A stretch of 31,253 bases of DNA from UBA6100 sp049658145 (GTDB lineage Bacteria; Actinomycetota; Coriobacteriia; Anaerosomatales; Anaerosomataceae): NCBI GenBank assembly GCA_049658145.1, contig JBASOJ010000055.1:1-31253 (forward strand), written 5' to 3'. Below are positions 16,041 through 23,570 of the stretch, in pieces. Each line of letters begins with the position of its first letter. Positions within the stretch are counted from its first letter, which is position 1. The position numbers and the translations under genes were made by a program. The notes beneath the pieces are model-generated. The model was not told the origin of the DNA. It was given only the letters and a program-made list of their open reading frames with translations, and ran no database searches.

Positions 16041-16760
16041 GTGCTCGAGCCGATAGAACAAGCGCTCTTCTGGGTGCTACAACAGCTCCATTCTGTGGTG
16101 GGAGACTACGGAGTCGCCATCATAGGACTGACGCTGCTGATCAGATTGCTGCTGCTTCCACTGACTATCAAACAAACCAAGTCCATGTATGAGCTGCAGC
16201 GGATACAGCCGAAGATCAAGGAGCTGCAGGACAAGTACAAGAACAACAAGGAGAAGCTGCAGGAAGAGACTCTGAAGTTCTATCAGGAGAACAAGGTCAA
16301 CCCATTCGGCGGTTGCTTACCGATGCTGGTGCAGATGCCGGTGTTCATCGCGCTCTTCCGCGTGCTCGGGACGACTGGCAAGACGCCAGGTTTGTTCCAG
16401 GAGCACATTGCCGGGCTTTCGGAGACGGCCGCCGAGGCAGCTTCCAGATTCTGGGTGATTCTGCCAGATATTACCATGTCAGCGAGTCAGGTCTACAAGG
16501 CCTCTGGGCTGGGCTCCGCGCTCCCATATATCATCTTCGTCATCCTGTTCGGCTTGATGACCGTTGTGCCGCAGCTGATGCAGCCCGGATCTCAGGCGCA
16601 ACAGAAGCAGATGTCGATCATGATGGGTGGCATGATGTTGTTCTTTGGCTGGACGGTCTCCGGAGGCGTCCTGCTGTACTGGTCGACGCAAGGGTTGCTG
16701 GGTCTCGTACAGCAGCTGATACAGACACGGGTCTACAAGGCTCGGGAGGAGCACGCATGA
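16041..16760 (+). CDS. yidC: Membrane protein insertase YidC/Oxa1 family
   Basis: A 239-residue insertase that catalyses membrane protein integration alone or with SecYEG. It lacks the large periplasmic domain of proteobacterial YidC, as in Gram-positive homologues. The first core helix holds the conserved hydrophilic-groove arginine (TLLIRLLLLPLTIKQ, Arg35). A cytoplasmic coiled hairpin follows (IQPKIKELQDKYKNNKEKLQ). Then come GGCLPMLVQMPVFIALFRVL and two further helix pairs, ending in a basic tail. No lipobox or signal peptide is seen. It starts at GTG 16041 with GAGGAGG ten bases upstream. The 124-nt gap before it holds a TATAGT hexamer (15943-15948) but no convincing -35. Its stop overlaps the jag start (ATGA). 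Confidence 0.96.
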   Translation: MLEPIEQALFWVLQQLHSVVGDYGVAIIGLTLLIRLLLLPLTIKQTKSMYELQRIQPKIKELQDKYKNNKEKLQEETLKFYQENKVNPFGGCLPMLVQMPVFIALFRVLGTTGKTPGLFQEHIAGLSETAAEAASRFWVILPDITMSASQVYKASGLGSALPYIIFVILFGLMTVVPQLMQPGSQAQQKQMSIMMGGMMLFFGWTVSGGVLLYWSTQGLLGLVQQLIQTRVYKAREEHA

Positions 16761-17518
16761 TCGGCGAGACCATCATGGAGGGTCCCACGGTCGAAGAGGC
16801 CCTGGATGCTGCCCTCGATGAGATGGGCGTCCAACAGGACGCGGTAGAGTACGAGGTTCTGTCCGAGCCGGGTTCGGGGTTCTTCGGAGCTGGAGCGAAG
16901 CTTGCTCGCGTACGAGTCTGGCTGAGACCTGGCGTTGCAGCTTCAGCGTCGTCGGATGATCAAGACCCGGAAGACACCGATGACGCCGATGACGCCGAAG
17001 AGGCGCAGCCTCTCCCTGTCAGCGCAACGAGTCCCGGAGAGATGCCGGAGTTGTCCGACGAGGAGCTCGACGCCATTTCTGACGCAGGGGCTGCCACTAT
17101 ACAGGACATCATGAAGCGTCTCGGTATCGAGGGCGGCGTCGAAGAATACGAAGGCGACGAGGGAGAGATCATCCTGGACATCGTTGGCGACGACCTCGGA
17201 CTGCTGATAGGTCGTCACGGCAAGACACTGGATGCGCTTCAGATTCTCGTCTCAGCCATCACCAATCGTCGGCTGGATCAGCGGTACCCGCTCGTGGTTG
17301 ATGTTTCAGGCTATCGCCATCGGCGTCGACTGAAGCTGGAGGATATCGCGCGAAGGGCTGCCGATCGCGCCTCACGCCAGCACCGGCCCGTGCAGTTGCG
17401 GCCGATGACCAGTTTCGAGCGGCGTGTCGTGCACGTGGTGCTGCGCGACGACCGGAGGGTGAGGACCGAGAGCGAGGGCGAAGAGCCTCGCCGTCTCGTG
17501 GTCGTGCATCCAAGGTAG
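16757..17518 (+). CDS. jag: Jag/KhpB RNA-binding protein
   Basis: A 253-residue RNA-binding protein with three parts: an N-terminal Jag_N domain (about residues 5-58; GPTVEEALDAALDEMGV through FFGAGAKLARVRVW), an acidic linker rich in Asp and Glu (about 65-110), and KH plus R3H domains. The KH loop is LIGRHGKTLDALQ (about 155-167). The R3H motif is ERRVVHVVL near 220-228. KhpB proteins of Gram-positive bacteria bind many transcripts, partner with KhpA and influence cell elongation. The start at ATG 16757 overlaps the yidC stop (ATGA) and has GGAGGAG upstream. A much longer open frame extends upstream through yidC but is only its shadow. A terminator follows at 17535. Confidence 0.95.
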   Translation: MIGETIMEGPTVEEALDAALDEMGVQQDAVEYEVLSEPGSGFFGAGAKLARVRVWLRPGVAASASSDDQDPEDTDDADDAEEAQPLPVSATSPGEMPELSDEELDAISDAGAATIQDIMKRLGIEGGVEEYEGDEGEIILDIVGDDLGLLIGRHGKTLDALQILVSAITNRRLDQRYPLVVDVSGYRHRRRLKLEDIARRAADRASRQHRPVQLRPMTSFERRVVHVVLRDDRRVRTESEGEEPRRLVVVHPR

Positions 17519-17864
17519 TCAACTCGACTTCATTCGAAAGGGCGCCCATCAACGATGAGCGCCCTTTCGTGTTGCCGCCACACTTCGCGAGGCCTTCCGT
17601 GAGCGCGGTTGCACGTGGTGCGCTGTGCGTAGCAGCCGGCTGGATACCCGTCGGACGTGCTAGGATGCCACCGGTCCTCGGTACACGCTCGCAGGCCCAG
17701 AGTCCGTCGCGGCCTGTCCCAGCGGGCGCTTTGGCGCTTGCCCACAACACCCGCGTTGAGCACCTCAAGTGGCTGTCTAGAGTTCACGACTCGTGGAGTT
17801 TGGGCGATGACGCCGCTGAACGGACACGGGACAGTGGTTGCACGACAGGCGATCGCAGTGCAGT
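17519..17864. other. Non-coding gap between jag and rsmG
   Basis: This 346-nt stretch holds the jag terminator near its start (17535-17575) and runs into the parS/rsmG start at its end. In many bacteria mnmE and mnmG occupy this slot; neither is present, as is common in actinobacteria. I see no tRNA, credible small gene or clear promoter in the remaining ~290 nt, although rsmG must be transcribed from somewhere in it. Confidence 0.6.
17535..17575 (+). terminator. Intrinsic terminator after jag
   Basis: An 11-bp perfect stem (CGAAAGGGCGC at 17535-17545 pairing with 17559-17569) encloses a 13-nt loop and is followed by TGTTG. It begins 17 nt after the jag stop codon and would end the rpmH-jag transcript. 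The T-rich tail is short, as in many high-GC terminators. Confidence 0.8.
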
Positions 17865-17882
17865 ATGTTTCACGTGAAACAT
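17865..17882. other. parS: parS centromere site
   Basis: A perfect 18-bp palindrome whose inner 16 bp TGTTTCACGTGAAACA (17866-17881) is the exact consensus ParB-binding site. It overlaps the start codon of rsmG, so the palindrome itself is translated as MFHVKH. parA and parB lie 0.8-2.5 kb downstream. ParB loaded here, about 3 kb from the DnaA-box cluster, would mark the origin region for segregation. Confidence 0.97.
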
Positions 17883-18596
17883 TCCAGAGACTCTCTTGGG
17901 TTGAGCCCCGCAGCCGTTGTAGACGCCCTGCGTTCTGCAAGAGTTACGGTGACGCAGGCGCAGGCCGAGCTGCTGATACAGCATGCAGACCTCGTCCTCG
18001 AGGCGAACCAAATCATGAACCTGACCCGGATCACTAGCCGGAAGGGAGTGCTCTCGCTACACATAGTCGACTCCCTTGCATTCCTCCCTCACGTCGAGCC
18101 CCTTGCGGGTCTTGTGGTGGACTTGGGATCCGGTGCAGGCTACCCGGGAATCCCCCTTGCGATTCTCGGTGCTGAGATGGTTCTCTGCGAGTCGGTGAAG
18201 AAGAAGGCTGCGTTTCTTGAGCACTCATGCGCAGCACTGGGCCTCCAGGTGTCGGTTCAACCGTTGCGTGCGGAGGAGCTTGTGTCAGTCGTCTCCGGGT
18301 CGGCGGATGTTGTCGTCGCACGCGCGGTGAGCGTGACGGCGTCCCTGCTCGAGCTGGCCGCTCCTCTCCTGCGCACCAGCGGACGGCTGATCGCCCTCAA
18401 GGGCATCCCGTCAGAAGAGGAGCTGGCTGGGGCGAGACGCGCAGAGCCGCTTTGCGGAATGGCAGAGTCAGCGCGCGTCGAATATGCCCTTCCAACCGGG
18501 GAACGGCGCACCGTACTTGTCTTCGAGAAGATTGGAAAGCCGCGCCGACCGCTTCCGCGGCGTCCGGGCACCGCCCAACAAGAACCGTTGGGCTGA
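17865..18596 (+). CDS. rsmG: 16S rRNA (guanine-527-N7) methyltransferase
   Basis: A 243-residue SAM-dependent methyltransferase (RsmG/GidB) that modifies G527 of 16S rRNA. The SAM-binding motif is VVDLGSGAGYPGIPLAI (about residues 84-100), preceded by the family N-terminal helices with MNLTRIT and HIVDSLAF, and followed by LCESVKKKAAFL and the VVVARAV motif. The chosen start is the ATG inside parS, giving the N-terminus MFHVKH that is seen in many rsmG genes carrying parS; no strong ribosome-binding site precedes it. A TTG 27 nt upstream (17838) is a less likely alternative. It heads the plus-strand run rsmG-parA-parB, 68 nt before parA. Loss of RsmG gives low-level streptomycin resistance in other bacteria. 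Confidence 0.95.
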   Translation: MFHVKHSRDSLGLSPAAVVDALRSARVTVTQAQAELLIQHADLVLEANQIMNLTRITSRKGVLSLHIVDSLAFLPHVEPLAGLVVDLGSGAGYPGIPLAILGAEMVLCESVKKKAAFLEHSCAALGLQVSVQPLRAEELVSVVSGSADVVVARAVSVTASLLELAAPLLRTSGRLIALKGIPSEEELAGARRAEPLCGMAESARVEYALPTGERRTVLVFEKIGKPRRPLPRRPGTAQQEPLG

Positions 18597-18664
18597 AGTC
18601 TGGCTATTCCGCGCTTGAGACCGGTGACGTATACTGTGCGCGTCAGTACATGGGAGGAGGACGT

Positions 18665-19468
18665 GTGATCGAAGGCGCTGTTCAGTCCAATCGCTCGAGC
18701 TGGGCTACCCCGGTGATTCTGGCGGTGGTCAACCAAAAAGGGGGTGTCGGCAAGAGCACGACGTCCGTCAACCTCGCGGCGACACTTGCGGAGACTGGCG
18801 AGCGCGTTCTTCTGATCGACCTCGACCCACAAGGCAACGCGACGTCCGGCTACGGCTTGGACAAGAACCAGCGCGAGCAGTGCGTTTACGACGCGCTGCT
18901 GGCGGATGTTCCACTGGCCCAGTTGATTGAACCGGTCGGCGTCGACGGGGTATTCGTCGTTCCCTCGACAATCCAGCTCGCTGGTGCCGAGATTGAGCTT
19001 GTTTCTGCTTTCAGTCGTGAGGCCAAGCTGAAGCAGGTGCTCGGTCCGGTGGCCGGGGATTTCGACTACGTCATTATCGACTGTCCCCCATCTCTGGGCC
19101 TCCTGACCATCAACGCGCTTACCGCGGCAACCGGCGTTCTCATCCCTGTTCAGTGCGAGTACTACGCGTTGGAGGGGCTCACGAAGCTTCTTCAGACCGT
19201 TCGCCTCGTTAAGACACAACTCAACCCGGGGCTCGAGGTGTTCGGTGTGGTGATGACGATGTTCGACGGGCGCACGAAACTTTCACAGCAGGTCGTACAC
19301 GAGGTACAGGACTTCTTTGGGGATCAGGTGTTCGAGACACTCATACCCCGAAGCGTGCGGTTGTCAGAAGCACCGAGTTTCGGTCAGCCCGTCACACTCT
19401 TCGACCCGACGGGGCGGGGCGCACAAGCCTACAGGGATCTGGCGAAGGAAGTGATCGCTCGTGTCTAA
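18665..19468 (+). CDS. parA: Chromosome partitioning ATPase ParA/Soj
   Basis: A 267-residue Walker-type ATPase that forms dynamic gradients on the nucleoid and moves ParB-parS complexes; Soj homologues also regulate DnaA. The deviant Walker A is KGGVGKST (residues 25-32) with both lysines. Walker A' is LLIDLDPQGNAT and Walker B is DYVIIDCPPSLG. The C-terminal part has VMTMFDGRTKLSQQV and the basic RSVRLSEAPSFGQPV typical of chromosomal ParA. I choose GTG 18665, preceded by GGAGGAGG; the ATG at 18650 overlaps that ribosome-binding site. A TATACT hexamer at 18630 may be a -10 box but has no good -35. Its last codons overlap parB by 8 nt. Confidence 0.97.
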   Translation: MIEGAVQSNRSSWATPVILAVVNQKGGVGKSTTSVNLAATLAETGERVLLIDLDPQGNATSGYGLDKNQREQCVYDALLADVPLAQLIEPVGVDGVFVVPSTIQLAGAEIELVSAFSREAKLKQVLGPVAGDFDYVIIDCPPSLGLLTINALTAATGVLIPVQCEYYALEGLTKLLQTVRLVKTQLNPGLEVFGVVMTMFDGRTKLSQQVVHEVQDFFGDQVFETLIPRSVRLSEAPSFGQPVTLFDPTGRGAQAYRDLAKEVIARV

Positions 19469-20336
19469 GCGCGGATTGGGCAAGGGGCTCTCTGCGTTGA
19501 TACCCGGTGCCGGCCAGGAGGTTGGCAGCGAGGTCTTGGAGCTGGATGTGCGAGACATCACGCCGAACCCGCTGCAGCCTCGCACGGACATCGGAGACGA
19601 CCAGATAGGCGAACTCGCGGACTCCATACGCAAGGTGGGGGTCTTGCAGCCGATCATCGTGCGCCCGGAGGGCGCGAGCTATCAGATCATCGCCGGCGAA
19701 CGCCGGTGGCGGGCAGCGCAAATGGCGGGGCTCGAGCGGGTCCCGGTCAGGGTTATGGCAACTACGGAGACGGAGGCCCTCGCGCTCGCTCTTATCGAGA
19801 ACTTGCAGCGAGAGGACTTGAATCCCATCGAAGAGGCGCGTGGTTACCGCCGTCTGATCGCGGAATACAACATGACTCAGTCGGAGCTCGCGGACCGTGT
19901 CTCAAAGTCTCGCTCTGCTGTGACGAATGCCCTCAGGCTCCTTGACCTGCCGGACGATATCCAGGAGTTGCTGTATGACGGTCGACTCTCCGCCGGGCAT
20001 GCCCGTGCCATCCTGTCCGTGAATGAGGACGATCGGCGGCATACACTCGCCCGAAAGTGTGTCGAGGAGGGACTGTCTGTGCGTGAGGCCGAGAGTCTCG
20101 CGAAGTTGCTTGCCGCGGGCGCCTCGATCCACTCACAGCGGCCGGTGGCCCCGAAGTCGTACAAGATCGTCGCGCGCAAGCTGCGCCGACTACTTATGAC
20201 GAGTGTGAGAGTGCGACAGACAGCGACCAAAGGTAAAATCGAGATCGACTTCCACGATGAAGCGGATCTGGAGCGGATAATGAGGCTTCTGACCGAAGGA
20301 GTGGACGGCACCTCGGCGAAGGGGGCGATGGAATGA
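19461..20336 (+). CDS. parB: Chromosome partitioning protein ParB/Spo0J (CTPase, parS-binding)
   Basis: A 291-residue clamp protein that loads at parS, binds CTP and slides along DNA. It begins with RGLGKGLSALIP, the ParA-contacting N-terminal peptide. The CTP-binding domain includes NPLQPR, the GERRWRA motif (about residues 78-84) and ENLQREDLNPIEEA. The helix-turn-helix that reads parS is MTQSELADRVSKSRSAVTNA (about 137-156). A C-terminal dimerisation segment ends near residue 280. It starts at GTG 19461 inside the end of parA, overlapping by 8 nt, and its stop overlaps the next gene by 4 nt (ATGA). The parS site at 17865 is its evident target. Confidence 0.97.
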   Translation: MSKRGLGKGLSALIPGAGQEVGSEVLELDVRDITPNPLQPRTDIGDDQIGELADSIRKVGVLQPIIVRPEGASYQIIAGERRWRAAQMAGLERVPVRVMATTETEALALALIENLQREDLNPIEEARGYRRLIAEYNMTQSELADRVSKSRSAVTNALRLLDLPDDIQELLYDGRLSAGHARAILSVNEDDRRHTLARKCVEEGLSVREAESLAKLLAAGASIHSQRPVAPKSYKIVARKLRRLLMTSVRVRQTATKGKIEIDFHDEADLERIMRLLTEGVDGTSAKGAME

Positions 20337-20635
20337 CGGGCAAGCGCCTCGAGTACTTCCTGATAGGCCTGTTCGTCGGGGGTGCGTTCGGCGTCATCGG
20401 TGGGCTGCTGCTCGCTCCCGATGCCGGCACCAGGACGCGGAAGAGGCTGATGGGCGACGCCGCCCGTGTGGCGGACGCCGCGCGTGTGCTGGCCGAGCGC
20501 GCCGAAACCGCCGTAGAGTCCATCGGTGGCAAGATGGACCACTACCTCGGCAAGGACGAAGAAGTGGCCTGGCGGAAGGTCCAGGAGGTCAGAGAGGGCG
20601 TGCAGCGGTACTCACGTACCGTCATGTCCCCGTGA
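20333..20635 (+). CDS. YtxH-like small membrane protein
   Basis: A 100-residue protein with one N-terminal hydrophobic helix (about residues 8-27, GLFVGGAFGVIGGLLLAP) followed by the YtxH-domain signature LLLAPDAGTRTRKRLM and an amphipathic helical tail rich in Ala, Glu and Arg. YtxH-family proteins are small general-stress-associated membrane proteins of unclear function. Its ATG overlaps the parB stop codon (ATGA), so it is translationally coupled to the partition genes. That position, rather than the domain, suggests a possible role in anchoring or envelope contact of the origin region; this is speculation. Confidence 0.8.
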   Translation: MTGKRLEYFLIGLFVGGAFGVIGGLLLAPDAGTRTRKRLMGDAARVADAARVLAERAETAVESIGGKMDHYLGKDEEVAWRKVQEVREGVQRYSRTVMSP

Positions 20636-20675
20636 TGTCACAGCTCAGCGGTAGGCTTCTCGATGAGGAGGAGCA

Positions 20676-23570
20676 ATGCCGCTTCAGGTCGTAGTAGGCC
20701 CGGCGAATGCCGGAGTCGCCGAGACAATCCGTGATGAGACACTGGCACGCGCCCGGGACGGGGAGCGAGTGCTTCTGCTTCTTCCATCGGCGCGCGATGT
20801 TTCACGTGTCACCAACGACCTCGCGCATCACGTCGTGGTCGGGGTGGACATCCGCGCCTTCGACAACCACCTCGATGCCCTCTGGGGCCTGCTTGGTGAT
20901 GGTCGCCCGATCATCACACCGGTACAGCAGCTAGTATTACTGGAAGAAGCTGTCAGGTCATGGCGGCCGCGATCGGGAGGCTCGCTTCGAGAGTCGAGGG
21001 GCGTCGTTCGTGCACTCAGGACGGTAGTGCAGCGCGCTGCCGAGGTGGAGTGGACCATCGCTCGCGTCGCCGACGATCGTGGCGTCGGGGGAGACCTGCT
21101 CGAATGCGCCACGATATACGAGCGACTGCTCCGTCAGGCGGGGCTCATCGAGCGTGCCGCGGCTCACCGGCTGGCATGTGAGCGGCTTGAGCAGGTCGAG
21201 GTCCCTGCGCTCGTGGCGGTGGACGGGTTCAGCAGTCTTACCCGGGCCCAGGAGCGTTTCGTCGTCGCACTCTCCGGAAGAACCGATGTGACTATCGGCC
21301 TCGTGTTCGATGAACGTATCCCCGCCACCCACGCAAGCGCTGACTTGGTGCAAGACCTCGCCTCGACAGGCGAGCTTCGTCGCGTCGATGCGCCTCCCCG
21401 GCGCTTCCCGGATGAGATCGCGCACATAGGGGCCGCACTCGCGGCCTTCGGCACGGATCCCCGGCAGGCGAAGGGCGCGGTCGTCCTTTCCGAGGCGTGG
21501 GGCGCCCAGGCCGAATCGGCCCGGATCGTCCGCGAGGTCCAGGAGGCCCTGATCGAGGGTTCGAGCCCCGGAGAGATCGCGGTCGTGTTCCGCCGTGCCG
21601 CGCCGCACATCCAGCAACTGAGGACGGCGCTTGCCGAGGCGGCGATCGAGGCGGAGTTCGATGCCGGCGTCCCGCTGCAGTCCACCGGGCTCGGCCGTGC
21701 ACTGCTGCTCGTACTCGATCTTGAGGTTGCGGCCGACGCGTACCAGAAGCTCTCGGACGTACTGCGTTCAGCGTACGGGCCCACGCCCCACGAAGTGCTG
21801 GATGAACTCGACGCGCATGTCCGTCGGACGCGCGAGACGGGACTGCGCCACATCGAGTCATGGCTTCGGCGACGCCATCCCGAAAGCGCAGCTTTCGTGG
21901 CGCGGGTGCGTCAGGCGACTCGCAGTGTCGGCGATCCGAGGGCGGTGCAACGCTGGTATCTCCTTACGAACGAGATGTTGCGCCGCGCTCATTCGCAGGG
22001 TTCGGAGGCGACGCCGGAGCTCATCACGGACGCTGCCGCGGCTCGGGAATTCATGGCCGCCGTCGTGAGCATGAGTGGACTCGGCGAGAGCGGCTCGGGT
22101 GGCGCGACGCTCGCCTCGGCGCTTCGCGAGGCGCAGGTGATGCTGTCTTCGGCAGACCGCGATGACCGGGTGCAAGTCATGGGTGTCGAGCGCGTTCGCG
22201 GACGCCACTACGATTGTGTGATCATCGGCGGTCTGACGACCGGCGAGTTCCCGCTCACGACCGGCGAGGGTGCGCTTTCGGCACCGGGTGTGAGCGATGT
22301 CTTCCTGCGGGCGGGGATCGATGTCGCTCCGAGGAACGACGTGTCGGCTGAGCGGCTCCTCTTCTATCTCGCAGCCACACGCGCGACCCGCAAGCTCGTG
22401 CTCAGCTGGCAGTCGCATGACGCCGAAGGCCGGCCGCTGCGTCCCTCGCTGTTCCTCGAGGAGGTGCTCGATCTGTATCGCTCCGGCGGCGACGAAGCCG
22501 GACTGCCCCCGGGTCTTCCTCACCATGTTCTCAGGCTCGACGCGCAGGATGAGCAGGACGGTGCTCCGCGCAGCCCGCGCCGCACGCTTCGTACTCAGGC
22601 GGCGCGGGCGGCGGGACCACACGGGCTCCACCCTGCGGTCATCGAGGCGCGTCGGCGCGCGCACACCGCGCTGACGCCGGAGTCGGAGGCGGTTCGAAGG
22701 GTGAACGCCGAACGAACGGTGTTCTCGGCGAGCGAGATCGAAACGTACCTGCAGTGCCCGTACCGATGGTATATCGACCGCATGATCCGGCCCCGCGAGC
22801 TTGACGAGCGCTTCGACAGGTCGGCTGCGGGCAGGCTTGCCCACGAGATCATGCGACGCTTCTACGACGAGTACCTCACGCGCAGCGGGCGTCCGAGAGT
22901 GACGCCGGAGTCACTCGACATCGCGCGTGAGGTGCACGCCGAGGTGGCGCGAGCGGCGCTCGCCGAATGCGGCGCAACGAGCACGGCCGAGGTCGCGGCG
23001 ACCCGGGCCACCGTCAACCAGACGCTTAGAGTGGTCGAAGCGGATGCCGCGCTGCTCCCGGGCTTCGTGCCCGCGTACCGTGAGTGGTCGTTCGGGGCGG
23101 GGGAGGACCCGCCGGAGGACTTCGGCGGGTTCTCTCTGGCCGGACGAGTGGACCGCATCGATGTGACCAGGGCCGAGTTGGTCGTGACGGACTACAAGCT
23201 CGGTCGTGCGGCGGATGGTCGCGCGGTGGCGAAGTTCGCGGAGGAAGGGATCGTGCAGGCGCCTCTGTACGCCGCAGTGGCCGGTCGGCGGCTCGGCAGG
23301 CGGGTCGCCGGTGGCGTCTACCGGCCGATCGGCGGCGGCAAGCCGCGCGGCTTCATCGATGAGGCGATGGGTGCGGAGGGATTCGTCCGGACTGACAGGC
23401 GCTCCGCCGCCGACATCGAGGCGCTGATCGCCGAAGCGGTCTCGCGCGCCGAAGGCGCGGTCCGAGGGATTCGTTCGGGCGAGATCGCGGCTCGTCCGCG
23501 GGGCGCGACGTGCCCCTCGTACTGCCCCGCCCGTGGATTCTGCGCGGAATGGAGGCAGGGGCATGCCTGA
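20676..23570 (+). CDS. AddB-like subunit of an AddAB-type helicase-nuclease (PD-(D/E)XK, Fe-S)
   Basis: A 964-residue protein matching AddB of RecBCD-type complexes that resect double-strand breaks. The N-terminal two-thirds resemble an inactive UvrD-like helicase: where Walker A should be, the sequence is GPANAGVAET, with Val and Ala in place of the Lys and Thr/Ser. The C-terminal nuclease domain begins FSASEIETYLQCPYRWY. Its catalytic residues appear in GRVDRID, VTDYKLG and the QAPLYA motif. Four cysteines suited to a 4Fe-4S staple are present: Cys694, then Cys946, Cys950 and Cys956 (Cx3Cx5C). It starts at ATG 20676 with GAGGAG upstream, 40 nt after the YtxH-like gene, and overlaps the AddA-like gene by 8 nt. 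A parS-like half-site lies inside it at 20798. Confidence 0.88.
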   Translation: MPLQVVVGPANAGVAETIRDETLARARDGERVLLLLPSARDVSRVTNDLAHHVVVGVDIRAFDNHLDALWGLLGDGRPIITPVQQLVLLEEAVRSWRPRSGGSLRESRGVVRALRTVVQRAAEVEWTIARVADDRGVGGDLLECATIYERLLRQAGLIERAAAHRLACERLEQVEVPALVAVDGFSSLTRAQERFVVALSGRTDVTIGLVFDERIPATHASADLVQDLASTGELRRVDAPPRRFPDEIAHIGAALAAFGTDPRQAKGAVVLSEAWGAQAESARIVREVQEALIEGSSPGEIAVVFRRAAPHIQQLRTALAEAAIEAEFDAGVPLQSTGLGRALLLVLDLEVAADAYQKLSDVLRSAYGPTPHEVLDELDAHVRRTRETGLRHIESWLRRRHPESAAFVARVRQATRSVGDPRAVQRWYLLTNEMLRRAHSQGSEATPELITDAAAAREFMAAVVSMSGLGESGSGGATLASALREAQVMLSSADRDDRVQVMGVERVRGRHYDCVIIGGLTTGEFPLTTGEGALSAPGVSDVFLRAGIDVAPRNDVSAERLLFYLAATRATRKLVLSWQSHDAEGRPLRPSLFLEEVLDLYRSGGDEAGLPPGLPHHVLRLDAQDEQDGAPRSPRRTLRTQAARAAGPHGLHPAVIEARRRAHTALTPESEAVRRVNAERTVFSASEIETYLQCPYRWYIDRMIRPRELDERFDRSAAGRLAHEIMRRFYDEYLTRSGRPRVTPESLDIAREVHAEVARAALAECGATSTAEVAATRATVNQTLRVVEADAALLPGFVPAYREWSFGAGEDPPEDFGGFSLAGRVDRIDVTRAELVVTDYKLGRAADGRAVAKFAEEGIVQAPLYAAVAGRRLGRRVAGGVYRPIGGGKPRGFIDEAMGAEGFVRTDRRSAADIEALIAEAVSRAEGAVRGIRSGEIAARPRGATCPSYCPARGFCAEWRQGHA
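20798..20813 (+). other. Degenerate parS-like half-site
   Basis: TGTTTCACGTGTCACC matches the first 11 bases of the 16-bp parS consensus and 13 of 16 overall. It lies inside the AddB-like coding sequence about 2.9 kb from the perfect parS. The second half-site is damaged, so ParB binding would be weak at best. Confidence 0.3.

Noticed and set aside
16313..16756. Long N-terminal extension of jag through yidC
   Set aside because: The frame is open but runs through the yidC coding sequence. The jag family N-terminus begins at 16757 with a good ribosome-binding site and ATGA coupling.
18227..18664. N-terminal extension of parA within rsmG
   Set aside because: Overlaps rsmG in another frame; ParA homology starts just after GTG 18665, which has the ribosome-binding site.
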